Positions 18,368 to 29,276 of a stretch of 47,185 nucleotides of DNA are shown in pieces. Positions within the stretch are counted from its first letter, which is position 1, and every line of letters begins with the position of its first letter. Origin of the DNA: Halieaceae bacterium (GTDB taxonomy: Bacteria > Pseudomonadota > Gammaproteobacteria > Pseudomonadales > Halieaceae); contig JADGEN010000019.1 in NCBI GenBank assembly GCA_016744355.1, forward strand, positions 1 to 47,185, written 5' to 3'. A program made the translations under genes and the position numbers. The notes under the pieces were generated by a model. It saw only the letters and a list, made by a program, of their open reading frames with translations. It made no database searches and had not been told where the DNA came from.

Positions 18368-19945
18368 ATGACCACAGACATTCACGCCCAGAAAATTCTC
18401 ATTCTGGACTTCGGTTCTCAATACACCCAGTTAATTGCCAGGCGCGTTCGCGAGGTTGGTGTTTACAGCGAAATACGCGCATTTGATGTTAGTGAAGACG
18501 ATGTCAGGGCGTACAACCCCACGGGCATTATTCTCTCCGGTGGGCCGGAATCAGTTGCAGCGAGTGAGTCGCCACGGGCACCCGATTGTGTGTTCGAACT
18601 GGGCGTACCCGTGTTGGGGATTTGCTATGGCATGCAGACCATGGCCGAGCAGTTTGGCGGCAAGGTGTTGGGATCTGATACCAGCGAATTTGGCTATGCG
18701 CAAATACGCACACTGGGAAAGTCTGGACTATTGCACGATATACGCGACCATATTGATGAAGAGGGCAATTCGCTACTCGATGTGTGGATGAGCCACGGTG
18801 ACAAGGTGGTGGAGCTGCCAGAAGGCTTCGATTTGATTGCGCAGACCGATAGCTGCCCCATCGCGGGCATGGCGCATAAAGAGAAACCGTTCTACGGCAT
18901 ACAGTTTCACCCTGAGGTTACCCATACTTTACAGGGCATGCGTATATTTGAGCATTTTACTCTGGAGATATGCGGTTGTGAACCGTTGTGGACGCCGGCT
19001 CACATAGTCGAACATGCCATTGACACCGTTAGGGCAACCGTGGGTACGGACAAGGTATTACTGGGGCTGTCAGGTGGTGTTGATTCGTCTGTTGTAGCTG
19101 CCTTATTACACCGGGCTATTGGCGATCAGTTGACCTGTGTGTTCGTCGACAACGGCCTGCTGCGTCTGCACGAGGGCGACCACGTAATGGATATGTTTGC
19201 GCGCAATATGGGTGTGAAAGTCATTCGTAGCGACGCCGAGGACTTGTTTCTCGACCGCCTGAAAGGCATCTCTGACCCGGAACAGAAACGCAAAATAATC
19301 GGCAACACTTTTATCGACATCTTCGATAAAGAAGCAACTCAGTTAAAAGATGTAAAGTGGCTGGCTCAGGGTACTATATATCCAGATGTGATCGAGTCTG
19401 CTGGTGCCAAAACCGGAAAGGCTCACGTGATCAAGTCGCATCACAATGTGGGTGGCTTGCCTGACGACATGAGCTTCGAGCTTGTCGAGCCCCTGCGCGA
19501 ATTGTTTAAAGATGAAGTGCGTAGAATTGGCCTTGAGCTGGGGCTGCCACACGATATGGTTTACCGTCACCCTTTCCCCGGCCCCGGCCTGGGTGTACGT
19601 ATCCTGGGTGAGGTGAAGAAAGAGTACGCTGACTTGTTACGCCTCGCCGATGCAATTTTCATGGAAGAATTGAATGCAGCCGATTGGTATCAAAAAACCA
19701 GCCAGGCTTTTGCGGTCTTTTTACCCGTTAAGTCTGTGGGAGTCGTAGGTGATGGTCGCCGCTATGAATGGGTTATCGCGCTGCGGGCCGTTGAGACTAT
19801 CGATTTTATGACCGCCAGATGGGCTCACTTGCCCTACGATCTTCTGGAACGCTGCTCAAATCGTATCATCAACGAAATATCCGGTGTGTCACGAGTGACT
19901 TACGATATCAGCAGCAAGCCGCCGGCTACTATTGAATGGGAGTGA
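18368..19945 (+). CDS. guaA: GMP synthase (glutamine-hydrolysing)
   Basis: Aminates XMP to GMP with glutamine and ATP. The 525-residue protein is the fused form: an N-terminal class I glutamine amidotransferase with triad C86 (GICYGMQ), H181 and E183 (QFHPEVTH), an ATP pyrophosphatase domain with the P-loop LSGGVDSSV, and a C-terminal dimerisation domain ending in PPATIEWE. Length and triad positions are the same as in E. coli GuaA. It forms an operon with guaB. The 195 bases downstream to the next gene contain T-rich sequence (about 20048-20065) but no convincing terminator stem. Confidence 0.97.
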   Translation: MTTDIHAQKILILDFGSQYTQLIARRVREVGVYSEIRAFDVSEDDVRAYNPTGIILSGGPESVAASESPRAPDCVFELGVPVLGICYGMQTMAEQFGGKVLGSDTSEFGYAQIRTLGKSGLLHDIRDHIDEEGNSLLDVWMSHGDKVVELPEGFDLIAQTDSCPIAGMAHKEKPFYGIQFHPEVTHTLQGMRIFEHFTLEICGCEPLWTPAHIVEHAIDTVRATVGTDKVLLGLSGGVDSSVVAALLHRAIGDQLTCVFVDNGLLRLHEGDHVMDMFARNMGVKVIRSDAEDLFLDRLKGISDPEQKRKIIGNTFIDIFDKEATQLKDVKWLAQGTIYPDVIESAGAKTGKAHVIKSHHNVGGLPDDMSFELVEPLRELFKDEVRRIGLELGLPHDMVYRHPFPGPGLGVRILGEVKKEYADLLRLADAIFMEELNAADWYQKTSQAFAVFLPVKSVGVVGDGRRYEWVIALRAVETIDFMTARWAHLPYDLLERCSNRIINEISGVSRVTYDISSKPPATIEWE

Positions 19946-20140
19946 TTCTGAGGTAGAGGCAGATAAATAGCATGTTGCGAACCTTGTGGATCTAGTGTCC
20001 TGAGTGAATAGTGTTACGCTGCCTCATTGTTTAGCTGTGCCTGAATCGATTTTTATTTTTTACTTTTGTCATCTATGCTTATTCTGTCGTGCGTTTGTAA
20101 GGCGCCGACCGTGCCCCTCAGTTGATCTCGGAGAAAAATC

Positions 20141-21214
20141 ATGGCGTTCGATATAAGCAAGACAATCAGCTTGGTCAGAGGCGGCCTGCTGGATGCAGAA
20201 GTAACCTGGCAGTCATATCTGGACGGTAACCCTACATGGCAGCAGACAGCGACGCAGCTGACAGGGCCACTGCTGATTGCGAATGTCTTACTCTCGCTGA
20301 TATTTTCTCGATTGGCGGGCGGTTACTCCGCTTTCGGTTATCAGTCCGGTTGGCTCGCCAGCTTAGTCTTCGGGCTGGTAATGGGTGCGCTAGGCGTGAT
20401 CATCGCGACATTCGTATTTAATTATCTGTCCGGCATCTTCAAGGGTACACCCAACTTTTCGCGTGCGTTTGCCGTCGTTTCACTGGCCGCTATACCAGCC
20501 TGGGTAGCTGGTGCAGTGGGTGCACTTATCCCTTTTTTGGGCTTCTTTATCGCTCTCGCTGGTGGAATTCTGAGCCTGATCTATCTGTATCGTTTGATGC
20601 CGATTGGGCTTAACGTGCCACAGGAGAAGCGCACGTTGCATTTTATCGCTTCGTTATTGCTGGTGTTCCTCGTGAATATGGTAATTGGTGCTTTTCTGGG
20701 CATGGGCATGGGCATGGGCATGGGCGGCAGAGATTATGTCGCCAGTGGTGAAGATCGTCGCGCTCCCGCGGCAGCCGGTGTGTTTGGGGAGTTCGCTCGT
20801 CAGGGAGAAATGATGCAGGCCGCAGGTGCCGACACCTACGACCCACCAGCCAGCGGTAAGCTCGAAGAGGATCAGGTCGAAGCCTTCGTCTCGGTGTTGC
20901 GGAAGACCCGCTCGATCCAGGAGGAATATGCGGAAAAAATGCAAAAATTGTCCGCCGAGATGGAGGCGAATCAGGCAGCCGGTAAAGACGCCTCTTTGTC
21001 CGACTTGAGAAAAATCTACTCGGGTGCCGGCGCTGTTGTGAGCGCCGGCAACGCGGAGATGGAAGTGGTTAAGTCAGGTGGCGGCAACTGGGCCGAGCAC
21101 GATTGGGTGAGGCAGCAATTGCGGACCGCGCGTTACCAGCAGGGCGAAGGATCCGATGCCAATGCCTATAATTACGCTTTGTACCAGAAATATGAGCAAG
21201 TATTGAATGATTAA
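20141..21214 (+). CDS. Yip1-like integral membrane protein with soluble C-terminal region, function unknown
   Basis: The N-terminal half resembles the bacterial Yip1-domain (YIPF-like) membrane family: about five hydrophobic helices at roughly 40-57, 70-98, 107-128, 130-152 and 167-189. The last helix runs into a (GM)4GG stretch (187-196), encoded by four tandem GGGCAT hexamers at 20698-20721. The C-terminal 160 residues are hydrophilic and predicted soluble, with a helical, coiled-coil-like part (about 240-282) and an alanine- and glycine-rich part ending in YNYALYQKYEQVLND. The start is ATG 20141 with a TCGGAG site. It stands alone between guaA and tadA. I cannot assign a function; the family call rests on hydrophobicity pattern and general resemblance. 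Confidence 0.7.
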   Translation: MAFDISKTISLVRGGLLDAEVTWQSYLDGNPTWQQTATQLTGPLLIANVLLSLIFSRLAGGYSAFGYQSGWLASLVFGLVMGALGVIIATFVFNYLSGIFKGTPNFSRAFAVVSLAAIPAWVAGAVGALIPFLGFFIALAGGILSLIYLYRLMPIGLNVPQEKRTLHFIASLLLVFLVNMVIGAFLGMGMGMGMGGRDYVASGEDRRAPAAAGVFGEFARQGEMMQAAGADTYDPPASGKLEEDQVEAFVSVLRKTRSIQEEYAEKMQKLSAEMEANQAAGKDASLSDLRKIYSGAGAVVSAGNAEMEVVKSGGGNWAEHDWVRQQLRTARYQQGEGSDANAYNYALYQKYEQVLND

Positions 21215-21301
21215 TCGTCCTGGTCGGCATTACAAGCAAAAACAGCCCAAGCCCCTCGCCAGTAGCCGACTTTCTCTGCTGTTTCCGATTACGTGAATGT
21301 A

Positions 21302-21793
21302 ATGCCTGTGGCTTCGATAGAAATGGAGGGTGAACAAAACCAACTGCACGAAAAATGGATGCGCCGCGCATTGGTGCTGGCCGATCGGGCAGCGCAGGAG
21401 GGTGAGGTTCCTGTCGGTGCGGTGGTCGTTCGCGACGGGGTTCTCCTGGGAGAAGGGTGGAATCGGATGATTTCCAGCGATGACCCTACCGCCCACGCCG
21501 AAATCGTAGCGATGCGGGCAGCTGCTAAGTCAGCGAGCAATTACCGTCTGCCTGATGCTACCCTCTATGTCACTCTGGAACCCTGCACTATGTGTGCCGG
21601 AGCAATGATTCACGCCCGCATTAAATCCCTGGTGTTCGCTGCGAAAGAGCCGAAGGCGGGTGTAATATGCAGTCGTTGCGAGTTGCTTTCCCAGCCCTGG
21701 TATAATCACACGCTACAGTGGCGTGGGGGCGTATTGGAACAGGAGAGTGTTACCCGCCTACAGGCTTTTTTTCGGGCCAGGCGCAAGCGCTAG
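21302..21793 (+). CDS. tadA: tRNA-specific adenosine deaminase
   Basis: TadA deaminates adenosine-34 to inosine in the anticodon of tRNA-Arg(ACG) and is essential for reading CGC/CGA codons. The zinc-dependent deaminase motifs are H65-A-E67 (PTAHAEIVAMR) and C95-x2-C98 (LEPCTMCAGAMIHARI), numbered from ATG 21302. With the segments EVPVGAVVV and ATLYVTLE these clearly indicate TadA rather than a free-nucleoside deaminase. The start is uncertain: GTG 21293, ATG 21302 and ATG 21323 are in frame and none has a strong ribosome site. At 163 residues it is close to E. coli TadA (about 167). It ends 9 bases from the convergent mltF stop. Confidence 0.93.
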   Translation: MPVASIEMEGEQNQLHEKWMRRALVLADRAAQEGEVPVGAVVVRDGVLLGEGWNRMISSDDPTAHAEIVAMRAAAKSASNYRLPDATLYVTLEPCTMCAGAMIHARIKSLVFAAKEPKAGVICSRCELLSQPWYNHTLQWRGGVLEQESVTRLQAFFRARRKR

Positions 21794-21802
21794 CTGTTGC
21801 TC

Positions 21803-23260
21803 CTATAGTGCGGAAAATTTGGCGCCACGCACTGGCGGGGGTAAATAGTCATCTGTCTCCACTGGCGGCAACGGTTTGTTTGCAGCGATGTCCTGCCACT
21901 GAAGTATGCTGTAATAGTGACGTATGTTTTTTACGTAGTTAACAGGCTCGCTACCCCGGGCGTAGCCGTGGCGGGCTTGCTGATAGTATTTGCTGTTTTG
22001 TAGTAGGGGCAAATGTTTGGAGACATCGGCCCAAAGATCCGGATTACCTCCCAAGCGCTGGGTAATGACTCTAGCGTCTTCCAGGTGCCCCATGCCGACG
22101 TTGTACGCAGCCAGTGAGAACCATGTCAGGTCTGGCTCTTTGATTCGCTGAGGCAGCCGCCGTTTCATGTTTTTGAGGTAGCGAGCGCCTCCACGAAGGC
22201 TCTGTAGCGGGTCGAGTCGATCCTTTACACCCATTTCCCTGGCGGTAGGGCGGGTTAACATCATCATGCCGCGCACCCCGGTGGGAGATGTTGCCCGGGG
22301 GTTCCAGTGAGATTCCTGATAGGCAATTGCACCCAGTAAGTGCCAATCCAACTGGTACTCAGCCGCGACTTGTTGAATCAGTGCCTGATACTTGGGCAGA
22401 ACTTTGCGCATATTGCGGGTGAACGTGTGCGCGCCCATGCGGGTAATGCCTGTGGCGTGAGCATGGTACAGTTTTCCCAGTCGCTGCATTTCTCCTGTTT
22501 TGTCCAGGTGTTCAAACAGGGCGTTTATGCGCCCCAGCAATCGCGTGTTGTCTCTTCCCGGAGGAAGAAACCACACCAACTCTTGTTCGCCGCCCAGATC
22601 AAAGGCGACTTTCAGCCGCGGGTAGAGTGGCTGTTGTACTTTGAATTCGTTGGAGTCGAGAATAGCCAGTTTTGCCTGACCTGTGTCGACCAATTTCAAT
22701 AGCTCCATGGTGTCTGCGCCCTCTATTTCCCTCCAGCTCAACTGGCTTCCCCCGTGCTGCAGGGCCAGTAGGGCGTGGGCGTGACTGCTGTCGGCGATTA
22801 CTACAATTTCCATGTCAGCCAGGTCGGCGAGCGATCGGGGCCTGAAAGTGCCCGCCTTGTAGATAATTTGTGGGATGGAGTTGTAATAGGGGCTCGAATG
22901 GGGGTAGTTATCCCCCCGCTGGCCTGTCAGTGTGAGTCCCGCTGCTGCAAGATCTGCTTTTTCACGTTGCAGGCGTGTAAATATGTCCTCGATGGTGAAA
23001 GCGGGTTCGATTTCCAGGGAAACACCCAGGTCTTCCGCCACTAATTTTGCCAGATGGTATTCGAACCCTGTGGGGCCATTCTTGTCCTCATAGAACGTAG
23101 TTGGTCCATTGCGGCTGACAACACGCAGCTCGCCCGCACTAAGAATATGATCCAGACTATCTTGCCGTGAGCAGCCCTGACTAAGTGCTACGAGGGCGAG
23201 GGCCAGTGCCGCAGCAGCGAGTCGGTATCCCCAACGGTAAGCAAAATGTGGTTTCAACAT
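21803..23260 (-). CDS. mltF: Membrane-bound lytic murein transglycosylase F
   Basis: MltF cleaves the glycan strands of peptidoglycan with 1,6-anhydro formation. The 485-residue product has an N-terminal signal/anchor helix (about 13-28), an amino-acid-binding-protein-like (SBP_bac_3) regulatory domain (about 40-270) and a C-terminal SLT lysozyme-like domain (about 290-455). The catalytic glutamate is E316 (AIAYQESHWNPRATS), followed by GVRGMMMLT and AAYNVGMGHLEDA. I chose ATG 23260 over the longer TTG 23311 because it puts the signal peptide at the N-terminus. C30 follows LSQG, a poor lipobox, so lipidation is uncertain. Its position beside purL and tadA is as in Pseudomonas. Confidence 0.93.
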   Translation of the reverse strand: MLKPHFAYRWGYRLAAAALALALVALSQGCSRQDSLDHILSAGELRVVSRNGPTTFYEDKNGPTGFEYHLAKLVAEDLGVSLEIEPAFTIEDIFTRLQREKADLAAAGLTLTGQRGDNYPHSSPYYNSIPQIIYKAGTFRPRSLADLADMEIVVIADSSHAHALLALQHGGSQLSWREIEGADTMELLKLVDTGQAKLAILDSNEFKVQQPLYPRLKVAFDLGGEQELVWFLPPGRDNTRLLGRINALFEHLDKTGEMQRLGKLYHAHATGITRMGAHTFTRNMRKVLPKYQALIQQVAAEYQLDWHLLGAIAYQESHWNPRATSPTGVRGMMMLTRPTAREMGVKDRLDPLQSLRGGARYLKNMKRRLPQRIKEPDLTWFSLAAYNVGMGHLEDARVITQRLGGNPDLWADVSKHLPLLQNSKYYQQARHGYARGSEPVNYVKNIRHYYSILQWQDIAANKPLPPVETDDYLPPPVRGAKFSAL

Positions 23261-23403
23261 GAAATGAATTGTATCTCGAGCCGAATCATCACCTACAGGG
23301 ATAATTACCAAAGTAATCGAGTGTATTTTCGGTTACCTCAAGCCCCACTCATGCAGTACAATAGCGCCCTCTTTAATTCTCCCAAATTGGAGCTAGTCAC
23401 AGC

Positions 23404-26400
23404 ATGCTAATTTTGCGCGGTGCCTCGGCCCTGTCTGCGTTTCGTTTGGAAAAGCTGACGTCTAAACTCGCTAGAATTCACCCTGACATTCACCTCTGCC
23501 ACAATCTGTACGTTCATTTTGCACAAACGTCCTCGGACCTTTCTGCGTCACGCCAGAATGTGCTGGAACAGCTGCTGCATTATGGCCCAGATGAATTGGA
23601 TGTCGGCTCGGTTGATACCAGTGGCAAGCATCTGGCGCTGGTTGTGCCCAGGCCGGGCACGATTTCGCCATGGTCGAGTAAGGCCTCAGATATCGCACAT
23701 AACTGTGGTCTGGCCGAAGTCACCCGTCTTGAACGGGGTATTGCCTATTATTTTGAATTGCCCCCGCAGCTCGATGAGCATCTCAAGGTAGAGATGCTCG
23801 CCGCTATTGAGTTGTGTATTGCCGACCGTATGACCGAAGCGGTACTCGAGAGCCTGGAATCTGCGCAGCAATTGTTTAGGCAGGATTCACCACAACCGCT
23901 GGGCTCTATTGATCTTATGAGCGGTGGTAGAGCGGCACTGGCGTCTGCCAACCAGACCTTGGGTCTCGCGCTGGCAGATGATGAAATTGATTATTTGGTG
24001 GACAGTTTTACCGCTCTGGGCCGTAACCCCAATGATATTGAGTTGATGATGTTTGCCCAGGCGAACTCTGAGCACTGCCGTCACAAAATATTCAATGCCA
24101 GTTGGAGCATTGACGGAGAGGTACAGGAATACTCTTTGTTTAAAATGATTCGAAACACCAACGAAAAAGGTGGCGAGAATGTTCTTTCTGCTTATTCAGA
24201 TAATGCCGCCGTCGTAGCAGGCACTCGCGCCGGGCGATTCTACCCCGACCCTGATAGCTGCCAGTACCAGTATTCTCAAGAAGATATTCACCTTTTGATG
24301 AAGGTCGAAACACACAATCACCCTACAGCTATTGCGCCATTTTCAGGCGCCGGTACAGGTTCCGGCGGTGAAATTCGAGACGAGGGTGCGGTGGGTAAAG
24401 GCTCAAAACCCAAAGTTGGCCTAACTGGTTTCTCTGTGTCCAACCTTGATATACCAGGCTACCGGCAGCCCTGGGAGAATGACTACGGCAAACCGGGAAG
24501 AATTGTCTCCGCACTGGATATTATGACGGAGGGCCCCATCGGGGGCGCAGCCTTTAACAATGAATTTGGCCGTCCCAATATTTGCGGTTACTTCCGCACC
24601 TTTGAGAGCGAAGTACCGGGTGTAGACGGACCGGAAGTTCGCGGATATCACAAACCGATTATGGTCGCCGGTGGATACGGTAATGTTCGTCAGGAACATG
24701 TCGACAAGGGCGAATACAGTCCCGGGGCAAAACTTATTGTGCTGGGTGGTCCGGCCATGCTGATCGGTCTGGGTGGAGGGGCTGCTTCCTCCATGGCTAG
24801 CGGGCAGAGTGCAGAAGATCTGGATTTCGCTTCGGTGCAGCGACAGAACCCCGAAATGGAACGCCGTTGCCAGGAGGTTATAGATCGCTGTTGGCAGCTG
24901 GGTGAAGACAACCCGATCGCGTTTATTCACGATGTGGGCGCCGGTGGCCTTTCCAATGCTTTCCCAGAATTGGTAAAGGATGGTAATCGAGGCGGTCGCT
25001 TTGAATTGCGTAACGTACCCAACGACGAACCAGGCATGTCGCCTTTGGCGATCTGGTGTAACGAATCTCAGGAACGTTATGTGATGGCCGTAGAGCCCCA
25101 CGATCTTGCACGCTTCGAAGCCCTGTGTGAGCGAGAAAGATGCCCCTACGCAGTGGTGGGTGAGGCCACCGAAGAAATGCACTTACAGCTCACTGATAGC
25201 GAGTTTGGTAATTCACCTGTAGATCTACCTATGTCGGTGTTGTTTGGAAAGGCGCCCAAGATGCATCGTGAGATTCATCGTCAGCCCATTGTGCACAACG
25301 CTCTGAAGCTTGATGTCACGGTTGCTGATGCTACGCACAGAGTGCTGCAACTGCCGGCGGTTGCCAGTAAAAGCTTTCTTATAACCATTGGCGACAGAAC
25401 CATTACGGGTATGGTGGCAAGAGACCAGATGGTAGGACCGTGGCAGGTCCCCGTAGCCGATTGTGCTGTCACCACGGTATCTCTGGACTCGTTTGCCGGT
25501 GAGGCGATGGCTATGGGGGAGCGTACGCCGCTGGCTCTTATCAGCGGTCCAGCCTCCGGACGCATGGCGGTAGCCGAGGCAATTACCAATATTAGCGCGG
25601 CGTCGATTGCCGATATCAAAGATATCAAACTGTCGGCTAACTGGATGTGTGCCGCGGGATATGGCTCGGAAGATGAGGCTCTGTACGACACAGTGAGGGC
25701 TGTAGGCATGGAGTTTTGCCCCGCGCTGGGCATCACGATTCCTGTCGGAAAAGACTCCATGTCCATGCGTACGACCTGGGATGATAACGGCGAGAGAAAA
25801 GCAGTGACTTCACCCATGTCGCTGGTTATAACGGCCTTCTCTCCCGTTGTGGATGCACGGTTGACCGTGACCCCTCAGTTGCAAACGCAGGGGGACTCAA
25901 GTTTATTATTGCTGGACCTGGGGCGCGGGAAAAATCGCCTCGGTGGCTCGGCACTGGCCCAGGTCTATGGCCAACTTGGCGATACTGTTCCAGATATTGA
26001 CGATCCAGAGGACCTGAAAGCGTTTTTTCAACTGATACAGGAATTATTGTTATCGAAAACACTGCTGGCTTATCACGATCGTTCGGATGGGGGCTTGCTG
26101 TGCACCTTGGCAGAGATGGCTTTTGCCGGTCACTGTGGGCTTGAGGCAGACTTAAGTAGCTTGGCGGGAACAGGTCTGGCCAAGTTATTTAATGAAGAAG
26201 CCGGTGCCGTACTGCAAGTAGCCGACACAGAATGTGAGCGCGTGCTGGCCCGTGCCACCGAACTAGGCCTTGGCGGCTGTATTCATACGATAGGTCGGGT
26301 GAATGCAGGGGACGCTATCGAAATTATCGACAATGGTCAGGTCTTGCTCGCAGATAGCCGCACTCAAATGCAGCAGTTATGGGCCAGGACCAGTTACGAA

Positions 26401-27306
26401 ATGCAAGCGCTGCGCGATAACCCCGAATGTGCCACAGAGGAATACGAGCGTATTGCCCGCGACAATGAAGGCCTATCCGCTCAGCTGAGTTTCGATCCTT
26501 CACAGGATATTACAGCCGCTTTATCAGGCAGCCGTCCTCTGGTCGCCATACTGCGCGAGCAGGGTGTCAATGGTCAGGTGGAGATGGCAGCGGCGTTTCA
26601 CCGGGCAGGGTTCACGCCTGTAGACGTTCACATGAGTGATATTCTTAGTGGCCGGGCGAACCTTGCGCAGTTTAAGGGTTTGGTCGCCTGTGGCGGTTTT
26701 TCCTATGGCGATGTACTCGGTGCCGGTGAGGGGTGGGCCAAAAGTGTTTTATTCAACGAGTCGGTGCGTGCTCAATTTGCACAGTTTTTTGAACGGGAAG
26801 ACAGTTTTACACTTGGGGTCTGCAATGGCTGCCAGATGATATCGACGTTGAAAGATCTTATTCCGGGTGCGGATCACTGGCCCCATTTTGTGCGAAACCG
26901 CTCTGAGCAGTTTGAGGGCCGTGTGTCCTTGATAAAAGTTGAACCGTCCCCATCTATATTGATGTCGGGCATGGCGGGATCGCACATGCCGATAGCTGTC
27001 GCTCACGGTGAGGGAAGGGCGGTTTTCCCCAGCGATGAAGCCGTCGCGAGATGTGAGGCCACTAATACAATAATACTGCGCTATGTGGAGAATGATTTGA
27101 GCCACGCCATGGCTTATCCGGCTAACCCCAATGGATCCACCAACAGTATTGCGGGGTTGACCAGTCTCGATGGTCGGGCAACCATTATGATGCCGCACCC
27201 CGAGCGCGTGTACCGTACCGTACAGAACTCGTGGGAACCCCAGGGTTGGGGCGAGGACGGTGGCTGGTTACGTCTGTTCCGCAACGCACGTCACTGGTTA
27301 CAATAA
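23404..27306 (+). CDS. purL: Phosphoribosylformylglycinamidine synthase
   Basis: Converts FGAR to FGAM with glutamine and ATP, the fourth step of de novo purine synthesis. The 1300-residue protein is the large, single-chain gammaproteobacterial form (E. coli 1295): an N-terminal PurS-like domain, a linker, two PurM-like ATP-binding halves ([12 protein letters not shown] near residue 300, [15 protein letters not shown] following) and a C-terminal class I glutaminase. The glutaminase triad is C1140 (LGVCNGCQM), H1265 and E1267 (PHPERVYR). The start is ATG 23404. It is monocistronic by spacing, divergent from mltF. A 12-bp palindrome, GGGGTGCACCCC (27327-27338), lies after the stop but lacks a T-run. 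Confidence 0.97.
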   Translation: MLILRGASALSAFRLEKLTSKLARIHPDIHLCHNLYVHFAQTSSDLSASRQNVLEQLLHYGPDELDVGSVDTSGKHLALVVPRPGTISPWSSKASDIAHNCGLAEVTRLERGIAYYFELPPQLDEHLKVEMLAAIELCIADRMTEAVLESLESAQQLFRQDSPQPLGSIDLMSGGRAALASANQTLGLALADDEIDYLVDSFTALGRNPNDIELMMFAQANSEHCRHKIFNASWSIDGEVQEYSLFKMIRNTNEKGGENVLSAYSDNAAVVAGTRAGRFYPDPDSCQYQYSQEDIHLLMKVETHNHPTAIAPFSGAGTGSGGEIRDEGAVGKGSKPKVGLTGFSVSNLDIPGYRQPWENDYGKPGRIVSALDIMTEGPIGGAAFNNEFGRPNICGYFRTFESEVPGVDGPEVRGYHKPIMVAGGYGNVRQEHVDKGEYSPGAKLIVLGGPAMLIGLGGGAASSMASGQSAEDLDFASVQRQNPEMERRCQEVIDRCWQLGEDNPIAFIHDVGAGGLSNAFPELVKDGNRGGRFELRNVPNDEPGMSPLAIWCNESQERYVMAVEPHDLARFEALCERERCPYAVVGEATEEMHLQLTDSEFGNSPVDLPMSVLFGKAPKMHREIHRQPIVHNALKLDVTVADATHRVLQLPAVASKSFLITIGDRTITGMVARDQMVGPWQVPVADCAVTTVSLDSFAGEAMAMGERTPLALISGPASGRMAVAEAITNISAASIADIKDIKLSANWMCAAGYGSEDEALYDTVRAVGMEFCPALGITIPVGKDSMSMRTTWDDNGERKAVTSPMSLVITAFSPVVDARLTVTPQLQTQGDSSLLLLDLGRGKNRLGGSALAQVYGQLGDTVPDIDDPEDLKAFFQLIQELLLSKTLLAYHDRSDGGLLCTLAEMAFAGHCGLEADLSSLAGTGLAKLFNEEAGAVLQVADTECERVLARATELGLGGCIHTIGRVNAGDAIEIIDNGQVLLADSRTQMQQLWARTSYEMQALRDNPECATEEYERIARDNEGLSAQLSFDPSQDITAALSGSRPLVAILREQGVNGQVEMAAAFHRAGFTPVDVHMSDILSGRANLAQFKGLVACGGFSYGDVLGAGEGWAKSVLFNESVRAQFAQFFEREDSFTLGVCNGCQMISTLKDLIPGADHWPHFVRNRSEQFEGRVSLIKVEPSPSILMSGMAGSHMPIAVAHGEGRAVFPSDEAVARCEATNTIILRYVENDLSHAMAYPANPNGSTNSIAGLTSLDGRATIMMPHPERVYRTVQNSWEPQGWGEDGGWLRLFRNARHWLQ

Positions 27307-27338
27307 ATGGTATTGGAGTCGGAGCGGGGGTGCACCCC

Positions 27339-27385
27339 TTGTAGCCGGCAGTCTTTTAACTATAATGGCGCCTTTTTCTGCGCCA
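27339..27385 (+). promoter_or_regulatory. Probable secDF promoter with leader hairpin
   Basis: A perfect -10 TATAAT (27361-27366) has a weak -35 TTGTAG (27339-27344) at 16 bases. Just behind it, TGGCGC (27366-27371) can pair with GCGCCA (27380-27385) around an 8-base loop, so a transcript from this promoter would begin inside or next to a small GC-rich hairpin, about 10 bases before the secD ATG 27396. The hairpin could affect secD translation or simply stabilise the 5' end. Confidence 0.45.
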
Positions 27386-27395
27386 GAGCAACGTT

Positions 27396-29276
27396 ATGCT
27401 AAATAAGTATCCCCTGTGGAAATACCTGCTAGTACTTTCTATAGTACTCATTGGGTTCTTCTATGCCGCCCCAAATTTGTATGCTCCGGATCCGGCTCTG
27501 CAAATAACCGGCGAAAGTAGCTCCCAATTGATTGACGGCAAGATCCTCAATCGTGCACTGAATGCGCTGGCAGAGTCAGACATAGAGTACTTTGGAGAGG
27601 AAATCGATGATAGTGGTCGCAACGCTCTCATACGTCTTGCCAATAGTGACCAGCAACTCGTTGCTCAGGCGCGTGTTTCTCGTGTTCTGGGTGACGGCTT
27701 TATTGTGGCATTGAACCTGGCTCCTACTACACCTTCCTGGTTGAGTGACTATGGCGCCCAACCAATGAAATTGGGCCTGGATCTGAGTGGTGGGGTCCAC
27801 TTCAAGCTGGAAGTAGATGTGGAGTCGGCCATCGAGCGCCGTATGGAGTTCTACACCAACTCTATAAAGAAAGTACTGCGCGAAAAGCGCCTTCGTGGAT
27901 TGGTAACCCTGTCGCAGGAAGGTCGCGTACAAATGCGATTCAAGACGGAAGAACTGCGGGAGCAGGCACGTACAGCTATAGATGATGCCTATCCTGAACT
28001 GTCACTTGATCGGACCGACAGCGAGGGAAGTTGGGATCTGGCAGCTTTTATGTCGGAGCAAGCGAAAGCCGAAATTGGCGATTATGCGGTGACTCAAAAC
28101 CTCACAACTTTGCGCAATCGGGTTAACGAACTGGGTGTCTCTGAGCCTCTGGTGCAGCGTCAGGGGCAAAATCGTATTGTGGTTGAGTTGCCCGGCATTC
28201 AGGATACTGCAGAGGCCAAACGAATTTTGGGTAAAGTCGCAAACCTTGAGTTTCGTCTGGTAGCGAGTCTGGATGCACCTGCTTCAGATAAACAAAATTA
28301 TGAGTATCGCAGTGCTGATCGCGCCGGAGCTTCCGAGTGGCTGGAACGATCAGTTATTTTGACCGGGGAGCGAGTTTCCAACGCGCAGGCTAGCTTTGAT
28401 CAAAATGGCCGGCCTAATGTACAGATATCTCTGGACAGCGAAGGCGGCACTATGATGTCACGTGCCACGCGCAATAACATTAAACGCCGCATGGGTGTTT
28501 TGTTTATTGAGAGAAAATATCGTACACGCTATGAAACGCAGGCAGATGGCAGCGAAGTGGCGGTGAAGATACCTTACGACGAAAAGAAACTTCTTACGGC
28601 GCCGGTGATTCAATCTGCGCTGGGTGCACAGTTTCAGATTACAGGCCTGGACAATCCTATGATGGCCTCCGAGCTTGCGCTGATGTTACGCGCTGGTGCA
28701 CTCGCAGCTCCTATAACCTTTGTAGAGGAACGCACCGTTGGGCCTTCTCTGGGAGCCGAGAACATACAGCAGGGTGTTAAATCTGTGCAGTATGGTCTGG
28801 CCCTCGTAGTGTTATTTATGGTGCTTTATTACCGGGTATTTGGTGTTGCTGCCGTTATCGCTCTCAGTGTCAACCTGGTGCTGCTGGTATCAGTCATGTC
28901 TATCATGGGGGCTACACTGACACTGCCGGGAATTGCGGGTATTGTTCTTACAGTGGGCATGGCAGTGGATGCCAATGTGTTGATCTTCTCTCGGATCAGG
29001 GAGGAAATTGGCAATGGCCTATCGCCACAAATGGCCATTCATTCCGGCTTTGAGCGCGCAGTCTCCACAATTTTTGATGCTAACCTCACCACACTGATTG
29101 TCGCCGTTATTCTCTACGCAGTGGGCACGGGGCCGATTAAGGGCTTTGCGGTTACGCTGTCTGTCGGCATTATCACCTCCATGTTTACCGCCATCATGGG
29201 CACACGAGCACTGGTTAATTTATTTTACGGTGGTCGCCGCATCAAGCGGTTGTCCATAGGAGGGAAGGGCGCATGA
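27396..29276 (+). CDS. secD: Protein translocase subunit SecD
   Basis: SecD with SecF uses the proton gradient to pull secreted proteins out of the SecYEG channel on the periplasmic side. The 626-residue protein has one N-terminal membrane helix (about 7-24), a large periplasmic region beginning with the LGLDLSGGVHF motif (about 127-137) and including RVNELGVSEPLVQRQG, and a C-terminal RND-type block of five membrane helices (about 455-620) with GMAVDANVLIFSRIREE. The start is ATG 27396. secF overlaps the last 4 bases. The usual upstream partner yajC is absent; purL is upstream instead. Confidence 0.96.
   Translation: MLNKYPLWKYLLVLSIVLIGFFYAAPNLYAPDPALQITGESSSQLIDGKILNRALNALAESDIEYFGEEIDDSGRNALIRLANSDQQLVAQARVSRVLGDGFIVALNLAPTTPSWLSDYGAQPMKLGLDLSGGVHFKLEVDVESAIERRMEFYTNSIKKVLREKRLRGLVTLSQEGRVQMRFKTEELREQARTAIDDAYPELSLDRTDSEGSWDLAAFMSEQAKAEIGDYAVTQNLTTLRNRVNELGVSEPLVQRQGQNRIVVELPGIQDTAEAKRILGKVANLEFRLVASLDAPASDKQNYEYRSADRAGASEWLERSVILTGERVSNAQASFDQNGRPNVQISLDSEGGTMMSRATRNNIKRRMGVLFIERKYRTRYETQADGSEVAVKIPYDEKKLLTAPVIQSALGAQFQITGLDNPMMASELALMLRAGALAAPITFVEERTVGPSLGAENIQQGVKSVQYGLALVVLFMVLYYRVFGVAAVIALSVNLVLLVSVMSIMGATLTLPGIAGIVLTVGMAVDANVLIFSRIREEIGNGLSPQMAIHSGFERAVSTIFDANLTTLIVAVILYAVGTGPIKGFAVTLSVGIITSMFTAIMGTRALVNLFYGGRRIKRLSIGGKGA

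Noticed and set aside
19946-20140. Small RNA or tRNA between guaA and the Yip1-like gene
   Set aside because: No cloverleaf, promoter-plus-terminator pair or conserved RNA motif is visible; only a 7-bp dispersed inverted repeat (GAGGCAG/CTGCCTC) with a loop over 50 bases.
20698-20721. Four GGGCAT units as a CRISPR-like or regulatory repeat
   Set aside because: They are contiguous, in frame and code for Gly-Met in a membrane protein, so they are a coding simple repeat.
21803-23311. mltF starting at TTG 23311
   Set aside because: The ATG at 23260 places the signal/anchor helix at the N-terminus; the longer form would add 17 residues ahead of it.
24421-25182. Long minus-strand open frame (253 codons) inside purL
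   Set aside because: It lies wholly within the well-supported purL gene, has no family resemblance or ribosome site, and reads as a shadow of purL codon use. The same applies to 1518-2027, 3544-4248 and 43125-43712.
27327-27338. Palindrome GGGGTGCACCCC after purL as a terminator
   Set aside because: The stem is only 4 bp with a 4-base loop and no T-run follows; a candidate promoter -35 begins at once after it.
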